From assembly GCA_013822735.1 (NCBI GenBank), contig PNKZ01000001.1, positions 744,001-808,000 of the forward strand: a stretch of DNA of 64,000 nucleotides, given 5' to 3'. Positions 25,301 to 33,677 of this stretch are shown piece after piece. The notes below the pieces were generated by a model. It was not told the origin of the DNA. It searched no databases and saw only the letters and a program-made list of their open reading frames with translations. The position numbers and the translations under genes were made by a program. Source of the DNA: Pirellula sp. (GTDB lineage: Bacteria; Planctomycetota; Planctomycetia; Pirellulales; PNKZ01). Within the stretch, counting starts at the first letter, position 1. Each line of letters begins with the position of its first letter.

Positions 25301-26319
25301 TCAACGCGGCCGTGGCCGACTATCACACGTACGTGAAGCAGTCGCCGCCGGCCGAATACGATCGAACGCGCCGCAATTTGGAATCGATGCTGCTTCAGGC
25401 CGAGCCGTTCTTCTGGTGCTCTTACATCTACATTCTCGGCGGGTTGGCGGCCGTGCTCGCCTGGTTGGCAATGCCGCGCGGATTCAATCGTGCGGCGACT
25501 TGGATCGTCGCCACCGCGTTCATCTATCACACGCTCGCGCTCATCTTGCGGATGTACGTCACCGAACGTCCGCCGGTCGTAAATCTCTACTCGTCGGCCG
25601 TCTTCATCGGCTGGGCGGCCGTGCTCATGGGGCTCGTGGTCGACCGCGTTTATCGCAACGGCATCGGCATCATCGTCGCCGCCATCTCGGGCTTCGGCTC
25701 GTTGCAGATCGCGCATCTGCTCTCGCGCCAAGGAGACACGATCGAAGCCTTGCAAGCGGTGCTCGATACGCAGTTCTGGCTGACGACGCACGTCGTCTGC
25801 ATTACCAAGGGATACTCGGCGACGTTCGTGGCAGGCATCCTCGGCGCGGTCTACATCATCAAGGGAGTGCTCACGCCGAGCCTCGACGACAAGCTTTCCA
25901 AAGACATTGCCCGAATGATCTACGGCATCCTCTGCTACGCGTTGTTCCTCAGCTTCGTCGGCACCGTACTCGGCGGACTTTGGGCCGACGACTCCTGGGG
26001 CCGCTTCTGGGGTTGGGACCCGAAGGAAAACGGCGCGTTGATCATCGTGCTCTGGAATGCTTTAGTCCTGCACGCCCGTTGGGACGGCATGATCAAGGAG
26101 CGCGGCCTCGCCGTGCTCGCCGTCGCCGGCAACATCACCACCAGCTGGTCGTGGTTCGGCGTCAATCAGCTCGGCGTCGGCCTGCATGCCTACGGGTTCA
26201 GCAAAGAGCTCCGCATGTTCCTCACGTTCTTCGTCGTCGGCTCGCTCGTTACCATCGTGCTCGGCTTGCTGCCGAAACAGTTTTGGCTCAGCGGCAAAGC
26301 GATGGCGAAGACGGCGTAA
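22387..26319 (+). CDS. Fused ResB-CcsA cytochrome c synthase (System II, CcsBA)
   Basis: 1310 residues. It attaches heme to CxxCH motifs of exported cytochromes. Residues ~35-590 are ResB-like: paired N-terminal membrane helices (LKLTVALFAAAIFLVFAGTLAQ region), a large periplasmic domain, and a closing helix near 555-580. Residues ~640-1010 are a mostly helical, charged insertion (starting with a membrane helix) with no clear motif. Residues ~1015-1310 are CcsA/ResC: conserved histidines H1135 (TTHVV) and H1267 (GVGLHAYGF), and the tryptophan-rich heme motif at W1199-E1214 (WADDSWGRFWGWDPKE). The two multi-CxxCH cytochrome genes in this window are plausible clients. Confidence 0.93.
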   Translation: MALDIEAQDKPYSASPARPAPEPALWPALRRLFMPLASLKLTVALFAAAIFLVFAGTLAQKEVDVWDVIEYWFRIDERNLFNTEAPYFHPSELFVRIPLRIFCIDLLWPSFIGTPDVGNAGLWFPRGWLIGLLMGVNLLAAHTVRFTVQTRGTRLFAGLGVLALGCLATYAAIESGSSEGRILGGAIFGWETIWKLLLVGLAACGFLSGSYAFLAPRDRAFQRIGAGVFAAAALLCVAGAVYYQRTVGQSFLQPESMRILWQLLKGGGAGLLLLAGCVLVFKKRAGIVLLHGGIGLIFLYEVVVGTSHKESQMTIVEGESSNWTQDVHSPELAIILPGAKDDLVTKVPKRLLGEGSTVSDVELPFDFKVVKYYRNANIRRKGPFEPTLATAGAGMSRAVVELPPSVGASGGGEVDTPAMFVELFDKRNGGKNVGTYLVSVLISSPQRLPIIDEKSGKPYEIAFRFQRDYKPYTIAAKEVRADHYVASSRPKNYSSTVRVLDPERNIDREELIRMNSPMRFAGETFYQSGYKEIEGHRVTTLQVVDNAGWMLPYVSCMIVAVGMLAQFGSVLSRFLARRQQAQVRDTEYAEAAQVAERKGKRGKTHEHFHVAAPRKTGVGPSVIVDEGPAPGSWWMPALIVALLVVFLGYTARPQGADDRGMQLGEFAKLPIAADARVKPYDALARSTLVYLSQKQTFKFNPADKNERAKPAVRWLLDVMAGIPAVDDYRVFRIENDDLVRTLGLETDPSLCYSWKQLFQKKHPGKAGEKELSELEYQLQLSAEKEKRKETGAFERELGELEARILSYRLLLLAFDDPARTLSFDAQKIVDDADALERKVHENSIRLLEMLSDSERLKTDERKLALAVHLNEGNWESAFEAQLQRFIRAPEHKLEVDLMRVGIDRLMETVAEIAQDKSVDPDTMARLQRAARSALKFHDMLEARDAGKSKPGEGEQKYFAVIDAYRAGSAEKFNAAVADYHTYVKQSPPAEYDRTRRNLESMLLQAEPFFWCSYIYILGGLAAVLAWLAMPRGFNRAATWIVATAFIYHTLALILRMYVTERPPVVNLYSSAVFIGWAAVLMGLVVDRVYRNGIGIIVAAISGFGSLQIAHLLSRQGDTIEALQAVLDTQFWLTTHVVCITKGYSATFVAGILGAVYIIKGVLTPSLDDKLSKDIARMIYGILCYALFLSFVGTVLGGLWADDSWGRFWGWDPKENGALIIVLWNALVLHARWDGMIKERGLAVLAVAGNITTSWSWFGVNQLGVGLHAYGFSKELRMFLTFFVVGSLVTIVLGLLPKQFWLSGKAMAKTA

Positions 26320-26331
26320 CGGCCGCTGCTC

Positions 26332-26418
26332 GGGTGGCTGGGGCAGAACGAAGTGATGCCCCAGTTGGTGCCATGACTGAATCGCTGGGGCATCGCTCAC
26401 GCTCTGCCCCAGCCACCC
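26332..26418. terminator. Imperfect palindrome at a convergent junction
   Basis: Outer arms 26332-26350 and 26400-26418 pair with one mismatch (GGGTGGCTGGGGCAGA arm), and inner arms GATGCCCCAG (26355-26364) and CTGGGGCATC (26385-26394) pair perfectly. It fills the gap between the CcsBA gene and the convergent AsmA-like gene, so it is probably a bidirectional terminator or a dispersed palindrome. Confidence 0.7.
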
Positions 26419-26420
26419 AT

Positions 26421-27752
26421 TTATCGCAATTGCGGCTCTTCGCCGGTCGGGCCGCGCAAGCGGAGCCGAGGTTGCGGGAGTTGCGACTGATGGATTGCCG
26501 GGCCGTCGCGACGCGGGCTCGATTGCGGCAGCGGCAGAATGTCGAGCAGGCCGGCCGTCGGCGCGGCGAGCGGCACGAGCAGTTCCCGCTCCGGTGCCAG
26601 CGCCCGTAAGAGATTCGCCGGCGATTGCGGCAGGTTCGCCGGAGCCACCCAGTACGCCGTATCGCGATGCCAAAGCAGTGCGTCGGGCCGGGCTGCGTTA
26701 CGCGGCAAGATGCGCAGCCCGTCGGCATCGAGCGTGAAATCGAATTCCAGGCGGTCGAAGAGCAGGGGGGCGTGCGTCGTCGGCACGACGCGCGGATCGC
26801 CGAGTCCTAAGTGCTCGATGCCCGCCGCCACTAGATCGCCGCTGATTTGTCCCGGCCCTCCTTCCACGGTGCCGCGCATCCGGCGAATGCGGCCCCCTTG
26901 GAGTTCGGCCCACGTCACTCGCAGTGCTCCCTCGGCCCACAGTTGTTGCGACGAATGCTCGCCGACCAGTTGCTGGAAGTCGACCTGCCGCAGCGCTCCG
27001 CTCAGCACTCCTTCCCAACCGTCGGGCGTGTGTTTCAATTTGAACCGGCCGTCGACGAGCGCCTCGGCGCCGAAGTCGGCGGCGGCGGGCACGAGCGGTG
27101 CGAACATCGAGCATGGCAGCGGAGTCGACCCCGTCGCCAGTTCGACGCTCGTCTCCGCGCCGCTCGCTGCGCTCGTGCGGGCCAGCCGCAACGATGCCGG
27201 TTCGTCGACCCCCGACTTCCCGCCGATATCGGCCGGCCGGAAGTTCACGAGCAATTGCCGGCCCGACTCCGTGGGACCGACGAGCGCGTCGAAGTGCGTA
27301 ACGGTTTGCGGCCCGGCGGCCGTGTGCCAAGTGAGTTGATCGAATTCGCAGCGGATCTGCATCTCCGCGTCGGGGAGCTCGCGCTTCAGTCGACGTTCGA
27401 GCGTCGCGAAGAGCCGCGCGCCGCGGTCGGCGAACACTTCCATCTGCCCAGCCGAGAGCGCGAGTCCGTCGCCGGAGGGCTCCGCTTCGAGCCTCGCGGT
27501 TTCGAGCACGAGCGCGTCGGTCTCGGGATCGTAGGCGCGGAAGCCTTCGAGCAACGTGAGGCCCGGCAGCGGATAACGGACGGCGTCGAGCGTGACGCGC
27601 ATGCCGAGGGCCGCGCCGATTCGCTCGGCCACGGCTTCGCGATGTCCGGCGGTGCGCAACGAATACGACCACGCGCCGACCGCCGCCGTCGGCAGCAGGC
27701 AGACGAGCCAAAACAGCGCGCGTAATAATTCGCGGCGTTGTCGGTCGTGCAT
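26421..27752 (-). CDS. AsmA-like single-pass membrane protein, function unknown
   Basis: 443 residues from ATG 27752 (MHDRQRRELLRALFW); a TTG 39 bases upstream is less likely. One N-terminal membrane helix (about 10-30) is followed by a long periplasmic part. Its beginning (AERIGAALGMRVTLDAVRYPLPGLTLLEGFRAYDPET) strongly recalls AsmA/DUF748-type proteins, where an AALG-x-V-x-L-x-x-VxxP pattern starts the beta-rich lipid-transfer fold. Such proteins affect outer-membrane lipid transport. It is 65 bases upstream of the aroC stop on the same strand. Function inferred only from the N-terminal pattern. Confidence 0.55.
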   Translation of the reverse strand: MHDRQRRELLRALFWLVCLLPTAAVGAWSYSLRTAGHREAVAERIGAALGMRVTLDAVRYPLPGLTLLEGFRAYDPETDALVLETARLEAEPSGDGLALSAGQMEVFADRGARLFATLERRLKRELPDAEMQIRCEFDQLTWHTAAGPQTVTHFDALVGPTESGRQLLVNFRPADIGGKSGVDEPASLRLARTSAASGAETSVELATGSTPLPCSMFAPLVPAAADFGAEALVDGRFKLKHTPDGWEGVLSGALRQVDFQQLVGEHSSQQLWAEGALRVTWAELQGGRIRRMRGTVEGGPGQISGDLVAAGIEHLGLGDPRVVPTTHAPLLFDRLEFDFTLDADGLRILPRNAARPDALLWHRDTAYWVAPANLPQSPANLLRALAPERELLVPLAAPTAGLLDILPLPQSSPRRDGPAIHQSQLPQPRLRLRGPTGEEPQLR

Positions 27753-27817
27753 GATCTCGTAAACTCCGCTTCCTTGCGGACGCTCCGGCAACGTGCCGAA
27801 GCCTCGTCATCCGTAAA

Positions 27818-28957
27818 TTACCGCTCGCGAGCCATCTTCAAAAACAATTCGTAGCGGGCCAGCATCTCCGGCAAGCTATCGTTGCCGAATTTCTCACACA
27901 GCGCCTCGGCCACGGCAAAGGCGACGACGTTCTCCAGGATCACTCCCGCGGCCGGCACGGCGCAGACGTCGCTCCGCTCGTAATTGGCCGCTTCCGTTTC
28001 CTTAGTCGCCAGGTTCACGCTTTCCAGCGCCTTGCGCAACGTGCTGATCGGCTTCTTGGCGGCGCGTACGACGAGCGGCTGCCCGTTGGTCATGCCCGCT
28101 TCGAGTCCGCCGGCGTTATTGGTCGGGCGGGTGTAGCCGAGCGTGAGGTTGCCGGCTTGGGCGGCGTCGTAATGAATCGGGTCGTGCACTTCCGAGCCGC
28201 GACGGCGCGCCGCTTCGAAACCCATACCGATCTCCACGCCCTTGATCGCTTGCACGGCCATGACGGCCTGCGCGATCCGGCCGTCGAGCTTGCGGTCCCA
28301 TTGGGCATGCGTGCCGAGTCCGAAAGGCAACCCTTCGACGCGAATCTCCAATACGCCGCCGAGCGTGTCGCCCTCTTTGCCCACTTGATCAATGAGCGTT
28401 TTGACTGCTTCGTCTTGCTGCGGATTGAGCGAGTAGATCTCGCTGGCGTCGCGCAGGGCCCGCTGTTCGGCGAGCGAGCCGGCCGTCGGCTCCAACCGCA
28501 CGCCGCCGAGCTCGAGCGTATAGCCGAACACGTCGATGCCGAACGCCGACAATAGTTGCTTGGCCAGCGCACCGGCGGCGACGCGCACGGTCGTCTCCCG
28601 CGCGCTGGCCCGTTCGAGCACGCCGCGGATCGACCCGAGGTATTTGATCGCGCCGGTCAGGTCGCCGTGGCCGGGGCGCGGCCGTTCGAGGTCGCCGAGC
28701 CGTTCGAGCTTGTAGTCTTTGTTGATGACCTGCAGCGCTACGGGGCTGCCGATCGAGCGCCCTTGCCAGATGCCGCTGAGGACGTCGACCCGATCGGTTT
28801 CGATCCGTTGCCGGCCGCCGCGACCGTAGCCCCCTTGTCGTCGGGCCAGTTCGCGATCGATCTCGTCGGTGCGTATTTCCACGCCGGCCGGAAACCCGTC
28901 GACCAGGGCCAAGAGGGCCTTTCCGTGACTTTCACCGGCGGTCCAATAACGCAGCAT
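27818..28957 (-). CDS. aroC: Chorismate synthase
   Basis: 379 residues. Catalyses the last shikimate-pathway step, 5-enolpyruvylshikimate-3-phosphate to chorismate, with reduced FMN. The start at 28957 gives the standard MLRYWTAGESHG N terminus with H11. Conserved parts include RRQGGYGRGGR, SGIWQGRSIGSPVAL, RPGHGDLTGAIKY and ERASARETTVRVAAG. The second conserved half has GMGFEAARRRGSEVHD and TNNAGGLEAGMTNGQPL. Length is normal for the family. It precedes the AsmA-like gene and follows purC on the same strand. Confidence 0.96.
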   Translation of the reverse strand: MLRYWTAGESHGKALLALVDGFPAGVEIRTDEIDRELARRQGGYGRGGRQRIETDRVDVLSGIWQGRSIGSPVALQVINKDYKLERLGDLERPRPGHGDLTGAIKYLGSIRGVLERASARETTVRVAAGALAKQLLSAFGIDVFGYTLELGGVRLEPTAGSLAEQRALRDASEIYSLNPQQDEAVKTLIDQVGKEGDTLGGVLEIRVEGLPFGLGTHAQWDRKLDGRIAQAVMAVQAIKGVEIGMGFEAARRRGSEVHDPIHYDAAQAGNLTLGYTRPTNNAGGLEAGMTNGQPLVVRAAKKPISTLRKALESVNLATKETEAANYERSDVCAVPAAGVILENVVAFAVAEALCEKFGNDSLPEMLARYELFLKMARER

Positions 28958-29153
28958 CGCAGACTCAGGAGACTCGGTTCGGTAAGGCAAGGTGCGCAGA
29001 GCACCCCAAGGCAGGTGCACGGCGCACCGGCGAGCCCGTCTATTCTAATTACGACCTGCCGGCGACGGTAGGTCGATTGCGAGCCGGCACGACGGCTGCC
29101 GGCAACGCTCAACAGCCTGTTTTGCGGTTTCCGAAGCGGCTTGATTGCGGCGA

Positions 29154-30044
29154 CTACCAGGCGAACTTGCGGCCCGTGAGCCGCTCGAACGCTTCGACGT
29201 ACTTGGCCCGCGTTTTGAAGACGACGTCGTCGGGCAGGGCCGGCGGCGGGCTGTTTTTGTCCCAGCCTGATTGTTCGAGCCAGTCGCGCACGAACTGTTT
29301 GTCGTACGACGGCTGCCCGTGACCCGGCTCGTAGAGATCGACCGGCCAGAAGCGCGAGCTGTCGGGGGTCATTACTTCGTCGATGAGAATCAGGCGTCCG
29401 TCGTCGGTGCGGCCCCATTCGAACTTCGTGTCGGCGATGATGATGCCGCGGGCCAGCGCGTATTCGGCGCCGCGGAGGTAAACGTCGATGCTCCGGCGGC
29501 GCAGTTCGTCGGCGGTGGCGGTGCCCACGGCGTCGCACATTTGTTGAAACGAAATGTTCTCGTCGTGACCGGTCTCGGCCTTCGTGGCCGGCGTGAAGAT
29601 CGGCTCCGGTAAGCGATCGCTTTCGATCAACCCCTGTGGCAAGGTGATGCCGCAGACGGTGCCGCTGCGTTGATACTCTTTCCAGCCCGAGCCGGAGAGA
29701 TAACCGCGGACGACGCATTCGACCGGGACGACGTTGGTCTTGCGGACGACCATGCTCCGTCCGGCAAGCGCCGCGAGATCGGTCCCGGCGGGAAGTCCGG
29801 CCGTCGCGGGGTCAAGCGAAAGCAAGTGATGGTCGCCGCCGAGAAGTTCAAACCACCAAGCACTGAGTTGCGTGAGCACGCGCCCTTTATCGGGAATGCG
29901 CGTCGGCAGAATCCAATCGAAGGCGCTGATCCGATCGCTGGCGACCAAGAGTAGACGCTCGCCGAGATCGTACACGTCGCGCACTTTGCCGTGCCGTACG
30001 GGAAGCGAAGGAATGGCGACTTCAGGAACGACGGACGACGACAT
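29154..30044 (-). CDS. purC: Phosphoribosylaminoimidazole-succinocarboxamide synthase (SAICAR synthetase)
   Basis: 296 residues from ATG 30044 ([10 protein letters not shown]); the open frame extends further upstream but without conserved sequence. The enzyme joins CAIR and aspartate with ATP in purine synthesis. Typical parts: [91 protein letters not shown]. The ~296-residue length matches the longer, yeast-like PurC subgroup. Divergent from the small secreted protein gene at 30249. Confidence 0.96.
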   Translation of the reverse strand: MSSSVVPEVAIPSLPVRHGKVRDVYDLGERLLLVASDRISAFDWILPTRIPDKGRVLTQLSAWWFELLGGDHHLLSLDPATAGLPAGTDLAALAGRSMVVRKTNVVPVECVVRGYLSGSGWKEYQRSGTVCGITLPQGLIESDRLPEPIFTPATKAETGHDENISFQQMCDAVGTATADELRRRSIDVYLRGAEYALARGIIIADTKFEWGRTDDGRLILIDEVMTPDSSRFWPVDLYEPGHGQPSYDKQFVRDWLEQSGWDKNSPPPALPDDVVFKTRAKYVEAFERLTGRKFAW

Positions 30045-30248
30045 CGGAGCAGCTCGCACTGGGGAAATGGGAACGGGAAATAGTGTAACAAAAATGACGA
30101 CCGCGGACTGAGAACTGCGGAATTGCCGAGAATACCGCGGCCACGAGCGATGGCTTCCAGAGGAAAAAGTTTGAGTCAAATACTGCAACCGGCGATAATC
30201 GGCGCCATTCGGCGAAGTTCGTCGTGCGTTACCCAAGGCGGATCCATC

Positions 30249-30878
30249 ATGTGTCGCATGTTCATCGCGGCTTTCGTTTTGAGTCTCTGGTCAGGGGCAG
30301 GTTCCTCCGCTGCGGAGCCGGTTGCTTCCAGTGATGGGGCGAGCGTTGTTGCCCAGGCCGTGAAAGCCGCCGGCGGAGAAGCCAAGCTTTTGAAATTGCT
30401 ACGGATCAAGGAGGAGTTGGTGCTCGGGGCCGATCCGGCGGGGAAGAAGAGCGTGCGCACGTCGGTGCTGGAGCCGCCCAAGTATTGGTGGCTCGGCAAG
30501 CGAGAGAGAGTCGGTCAGGATAAAGAGCCGGCGACTTTTCTGGTTTGGGCTTGGACGCTGGGGGCCGTGACTGATCCGAAATCGAAGTTGGAAGCGCTGC
30601 CGGAAACCGTCGACGAGGAGAAGCCGGTCGTCGGCGTGCGCGTGAGCGAAACCATCACGCCGGCGATGGATCTCTACTTCGACAAATCGACCGGTCGGCT
30701 CCTGCGCATCGATTGGCGCAGCGACATCCATCGCTTCAGCGATTGGCGCGTCCACGACGGCGCCGGCTATCCGGCGCGCTGCGTCGGTTATAAGAAGGCT
30801 TCGGGAAAGCCTTGGTACTACTCGCAGATTGTCGAATTGGAACGATTGAGCGATCTGCCCGAGGGGCTGAGTCGCTAG
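30249..30878 (+). CDS. Secreted protein of unknown function
   Basis: 209 residues from ATG 30249, chosen because it opens a signal peptide ([14 protein letters not shown]..., cleavage near SSAAEP). Upstream in-frame codons lack conservation. The mature protein contains [61 protein letters not shown] and [15 protein letters not shown]. The layout resembles periplasmic beta-sheet proteins of the LolA/LolB-like superfamily type, in which a substrate '[11 protein letters not shown]' strand is common, but I cannot name a family. Confidence 0.65.
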   Translation: MCRMFIAAFVLSLWSGAGSSAAEPVASSDGASVVAQAVKAAGGEAKLLKLLRIKEELVLGADPAGKKSVRTSVLEPPKYWWLGKRERVGQDKEPATFLVWAWTLGAVTDPKSKLEALPETVDEEKPVVGVRVSETITPAMDLYFDKSTGRLLRIDWRSDIHRFSDWRVHDGAGYPARCVGYKKASGKPWYYSQIVELERLSDLPEGLSR

Positions 30879-31064
30879 ATTCCCGAGATGCGCACGGGTG
30901 AGCGAATCTTGCTCAAACAGGCCCCTCTTTGTGCGGCTGCACGCGACGAGATCGCCGCGATTCGGTTTGCCGACCTCTAATCGCTTCCGGAAATCGCCGG
31001 GCATACAACTTGCTCAGCTTATTGGCCGGATAGTCACCTTCGTGCTTTTCCGGAGACGCCCGCC

Positions 31065-31511
31065 ATGGTTACTTCGACGCGCGATCGGGTTCCGATGAAC
31101 ACCGACGCCTGCATCAACGCTTCCATCCGTCGCAAGACGGAGAACAACATTGCCTACTTTGCTTCGGGCGGATCGGACGCGATTACGCGTCGCTTGGCCG
31201 AACTTGACGACGAGTGGGATATCGAGCGCATGCTCGAAACGAACGCGGCCACGGCTACGCTCATCGGTATGACTCTCGGCGTCACCGTCAGCAAGAAATG
31301 GTTCGTGCTGCCGGCCGCGATTGCGGGATTCTTGCTCCAGCACGCCGTGCAGGGGTGGTGCCCTCCGTTGCCCATTCTGCGACGTTTGGGCTTCCGGACG
31401 GCCAGCGAAATCGACTACGAACGCTACGCGCTCAAGGCGCTCCGCGGCGATTTTCGTAACGTCTCCGAAGCTGGAACCGCGGGTCACGCGCTGGCCGCGG
31501 CGGAAAGCTAG
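31065..31511 (+). CDS. DUF2892-type small membrane protein
   Basis: 148 residues; start ATG 31065 with GGAG upstream (an alternative ATG at 31095 is in frame). One or two short hydrophobic helices (~62-92) are followed by HAVQGWCPPLPILRRLGFRT, the conserved pattern of DUF2892 (YgaP-like transmembrane domain) proteins, where a cysteine-proline-like GWCPPLPILR motif ends the membrane region. No rhodanese domain is attached. Role unknown. Confidence 0.75.
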   Translation: MVTSTRDRVPMNTDACINASIRRKTENNIAYFASGGSDAITRRLAELDDEWDIERMLETNAATATLIGMTLGVTVSKKWFVLPAAIAGFLLQHAVQGWCPPLPILRRLGFRTASEIDYERYALKALRGDFRNVSEAGTAGHALAAAES

Positions 31512-31608
31512 AAGCAGAAGTTAGAGGGCGGACGCCAGAGGCCGGAACCGGACACCGGCGGTTTCGGGCGATCCCCTGGCTTTTAGCTCTGACGTATATC
31601 TTCTGCCT
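31512..31608. repeat. Nested inverted repeat between a gene and the convergent tRNA
   Basis: Outer arms GCAGAAG (31514-31520) and CTTCTGC (31600-31606), a middle pair GCCAG/CTGGC, and an inner pair CCGGAACCG/CGGTTTCGG (with one mismatch). It may terminate the DUF2892 gene and the tRNA from either side. Structure is imperfect. Confidence 0.45.
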
Positions 31609-31613
31609 GCGAG

Positions 31614-31684
31614 CTGGGCGACTAGGATTCGAACCTAGACTAACTGGGTCAGAGCCAGTCGTGCTACCATTACACCATCACCCA
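31614..31684 (-). tRNA. tRNA-Gln (anticodon CUG)
   Basis: 71 bases on the minus strand. Acceptor stem TGGGTGA pairs with TCGCCCA (one T-G pair), D arm GTGT/GCAC around AATGGTA, anticodon stem ACTGG/CCAGT enclosing loop CTCTGAC (anticodon CTG, reads CAG), and T arm CTAGG-TTCGAAT-CCTAG. The U1-A72 pair and discriminator G73 are typical of glutamine tRNA. The 3' CCA is not encoded. Confidence 0.96.
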
Positions 31685-31967
31685 AGATTGCGACGAAGCG
31701 GCACGGGGCCTGAGCCGACGCTGCTTAAATCGTACGCAAGTCATTTAGCCTAGAGCGGTTGTTGCAATGCGTCAAGCCGCGCAGTCGGCGATTGACGCGA
31801 CGTGGCGCGGCCCCCTAAAATCGGGCGTTTGATGAGTTCTCGCCGTGACGGTGCGCGACCCGTTCGCCGCAGCGTTTACGTGAACTCTCACCTCATTTCT
31901 CCGCTGCGTGCCGAAGTGCAGCTTCACGGCGCGCGGATTTCGTACCTCGAGGTTGCCGGGCAGGTCC

Positions 31968-33662
31968 ATGGCGGTACTTCAAGTTCTCAAGGGCATGACC
32001 CCCGGGCAGGTGTTCGCTTTGAGCGGCGAGCGCATGATCCTCGGTCGCCATCCGGAGTGCGACATCGTACTCGACGTCGGCGCCGTCAGTCGGCAGCATG
32101 CCGTCGTGATACGCATGAACAACGAGTTCTACGTCGAAGACCTCAAGAGCCGCAACGGTACGTTCGTCAACGGCGAAGCGGTGATGGGGCGCCGGCGGTT
32201 GCAGGAAAACGATCGCGTCAAAGTCTGCGACATCGTCTTCGCCTTTCACGTCGGCGCGGCCCATCGCGACTCCTCGCCGGCCACGGTTTCCGACACCTCG
32301 CCCGACGACAGCTCCCGCGCCACATTCATCGACGATATCGGCGCCCGGGCTTCGGGCACGATCATGGGCTCGTTCGATTTGCAAGCCAACCGGTCGGGCT
32401 TTCAGATTTCGGTGAATCCGGAATTGAAGCTGCAAGCGCTGTTGGAGATCACGCGCAACTTGGCGTCCTCGCTCGATCTCAATTCAGTGCTCGGCAAGGT
32501 CATCGACAGCCTCTTCAAGATTTTTATTCAGGCCGATCGCGGCTTCGTCGTCTTGCGCGATCCGGAAACCGGCGCGTTGGTGCCGAAGGCGGTGAAGTAT
32601 CGGCGCGGCGACGACGCGGAATCGATCCGCATCAGTCGAACGATCGTCAATCAGGTGATGTCGGCGAAGGAAGCCATTCTCTCGGCCGACGCCGCCGGCG
32701 ACACGCGGTTCGACGGCAGCCAGAGCATCGCCGATTTCCGAATTCGTTCGATGATGTGCGCTCCGCTCATCGACACGGCCGGCGAGGCGCTGGGGGTGAT
32801 TCAGATCGACACGCTCGATCAACGGAGCCGCTTTCAAACCGGCGACCTCGACGTCTTGGCGGGCGTGGCGTTTCAGGCGGCCTTCGCCATTGAGAACGCG
32901 CAGTTGCACGACGTGGCGCTGAAGAAGCAAGCCTTCGAGCGCGACTTGGACTTGGCTCATAAGGTGCAGCGCGGGTTTCTGCCTGACGCTCCGCCGGAAA
33001 TCGCCGGCTACGAGTTCTTCGATTTTTACGAAGCGGCCAACCAGATCGGCGGCGACTACTTCGACTACATTCCGCTCCCCGGCAATCGCCTGGCCGTGGT
33101 GCTCGGCGATGTGGCGGGTAAGGGGATGCCGGCCGCGCTGCTCATGGCGAAGCTGTCGAGCGACGTGCGATACTCGATGGCGACCGGTTCGTCGCCGTCG
33201 GACGCGATTAATCGGTTGAATGCCGGTTTTGCGCGCAGCGATTTCGAGTCGCGGTTCGTCACGTTCGTGGCGGCCGTGCTCGACTGCAGTACGCACGAGG
33301 TGACCGTGGTGAACGCCGGACACATGGCCCCTTACCTTCGCGGCATCGACGGCAAGGTGTCGACGGTCGGCGAAGACGAGAAGGGATTGCCGCTCGGCGT
33401 AATCGACGACGCGGAGTTTCGCTCCACCAGCGTCACGCTTCAGCCGGGCGAATGCCTGACGCTGTACACCGACGGCATCAATGAGGCGATGAATGCGTCC
33501 GACGAACTCTACGGCTTCGAGCGCTTGGAAAAGCAGGTGGGGCTCCCCTCGCTGCCGATCGTCGCGCTCGGCAAAGCAATCCTAGAAGACGTGAACCTGT
33601 TCGTCGGCAAGCGGGCCCAGAGCGACGATCGCTGTCTGATCTGCTTCGGACGGACGAAGTAG
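31968..33662 (+). CDS. FHA-GAF-PP2C (SpoIIE/RsbU-type) serine/threonine phosphatase
   Basis: 564 residues from ATG 31968 (MAVLQVLKGMTPGQVF); upstream in-frame sequence is not FHA-like. FHA domain: GRHPECD 26-32, SRQH 41-44, RNGTFVNG 62-69, all phosphothreonine-binding positions kept. A GAF sensor domain spans roughly 155-310 (LEITRNLASSLDLNSVLGKVIDSLF, MMCAPLIDTAGEALGVIQID). The PP2C SpoIIE domain fills ~335-564, with metal ligands in GGDYFD (D363), GDVAGKG (D381) and YTDGINE (D502). It probably dephosphorylates an anti-sigma antagonist in a partner-switching signalling chain, with FHA docking on a phosphorylated partner. Confidence 0.92.
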   Translation: MAVLQVLKGMTPGQVFALSGERMILGRHPECDIVLDVGAVSRQHAVVIRMNNEFYVEDLKSRNGTFVNGEAVMGRRRLQENDRVKVCDIVFAFHVGAAHRDSSPATVSDTSPDDSSRATFIDDIGARASGTIMGSFDLQANRSGFQISVNPELKLQALLEITRNLASSLDLNSVLGKVIDSLFKIFIQADRGFVVLRDPETGALVPKAVKYRRGDDAESIRISRTIVNQVMSAKEAILSADAAGDTRFDGSQSIADFRIRSMMCAPLIDTAGEALGVIQIDTLDQRSRFQTGDLDVLAGVAFQAAFAIENAQLHDVALKKQAFERDLDLAHKVQRGFLPDAPPEIAGYEFFDFYEAANQIGGDYFDYIPLPGNRLAVVLGDVAGKGMPAALLMAKLSSDVRYSMATGSSPSDAINRLNAGFARSDFESRFVTFVAAVLDCSTHEVTVVNAGHMAPYLRGIDGKVSTVGEDEKGLPLGVIDDAEFRSTSVTLQPGECLTLYTDGINEAMNASDELYGFERLEKQVGLPSLPIVALGKAILEDVNLFVGKRAQSDDRCLICFGRTK

Positions 33663-33677
33663 CATTTTACGAGCGCT

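Noticed and set aside
25416-26609. Plus-strand open frame of about 400 codons overlapping the CcsA part
   Set aside because: Arg/His-rich translation in another frame of the ResB-CcsA gene; the conserved CcsA motifs lie in the other frame.
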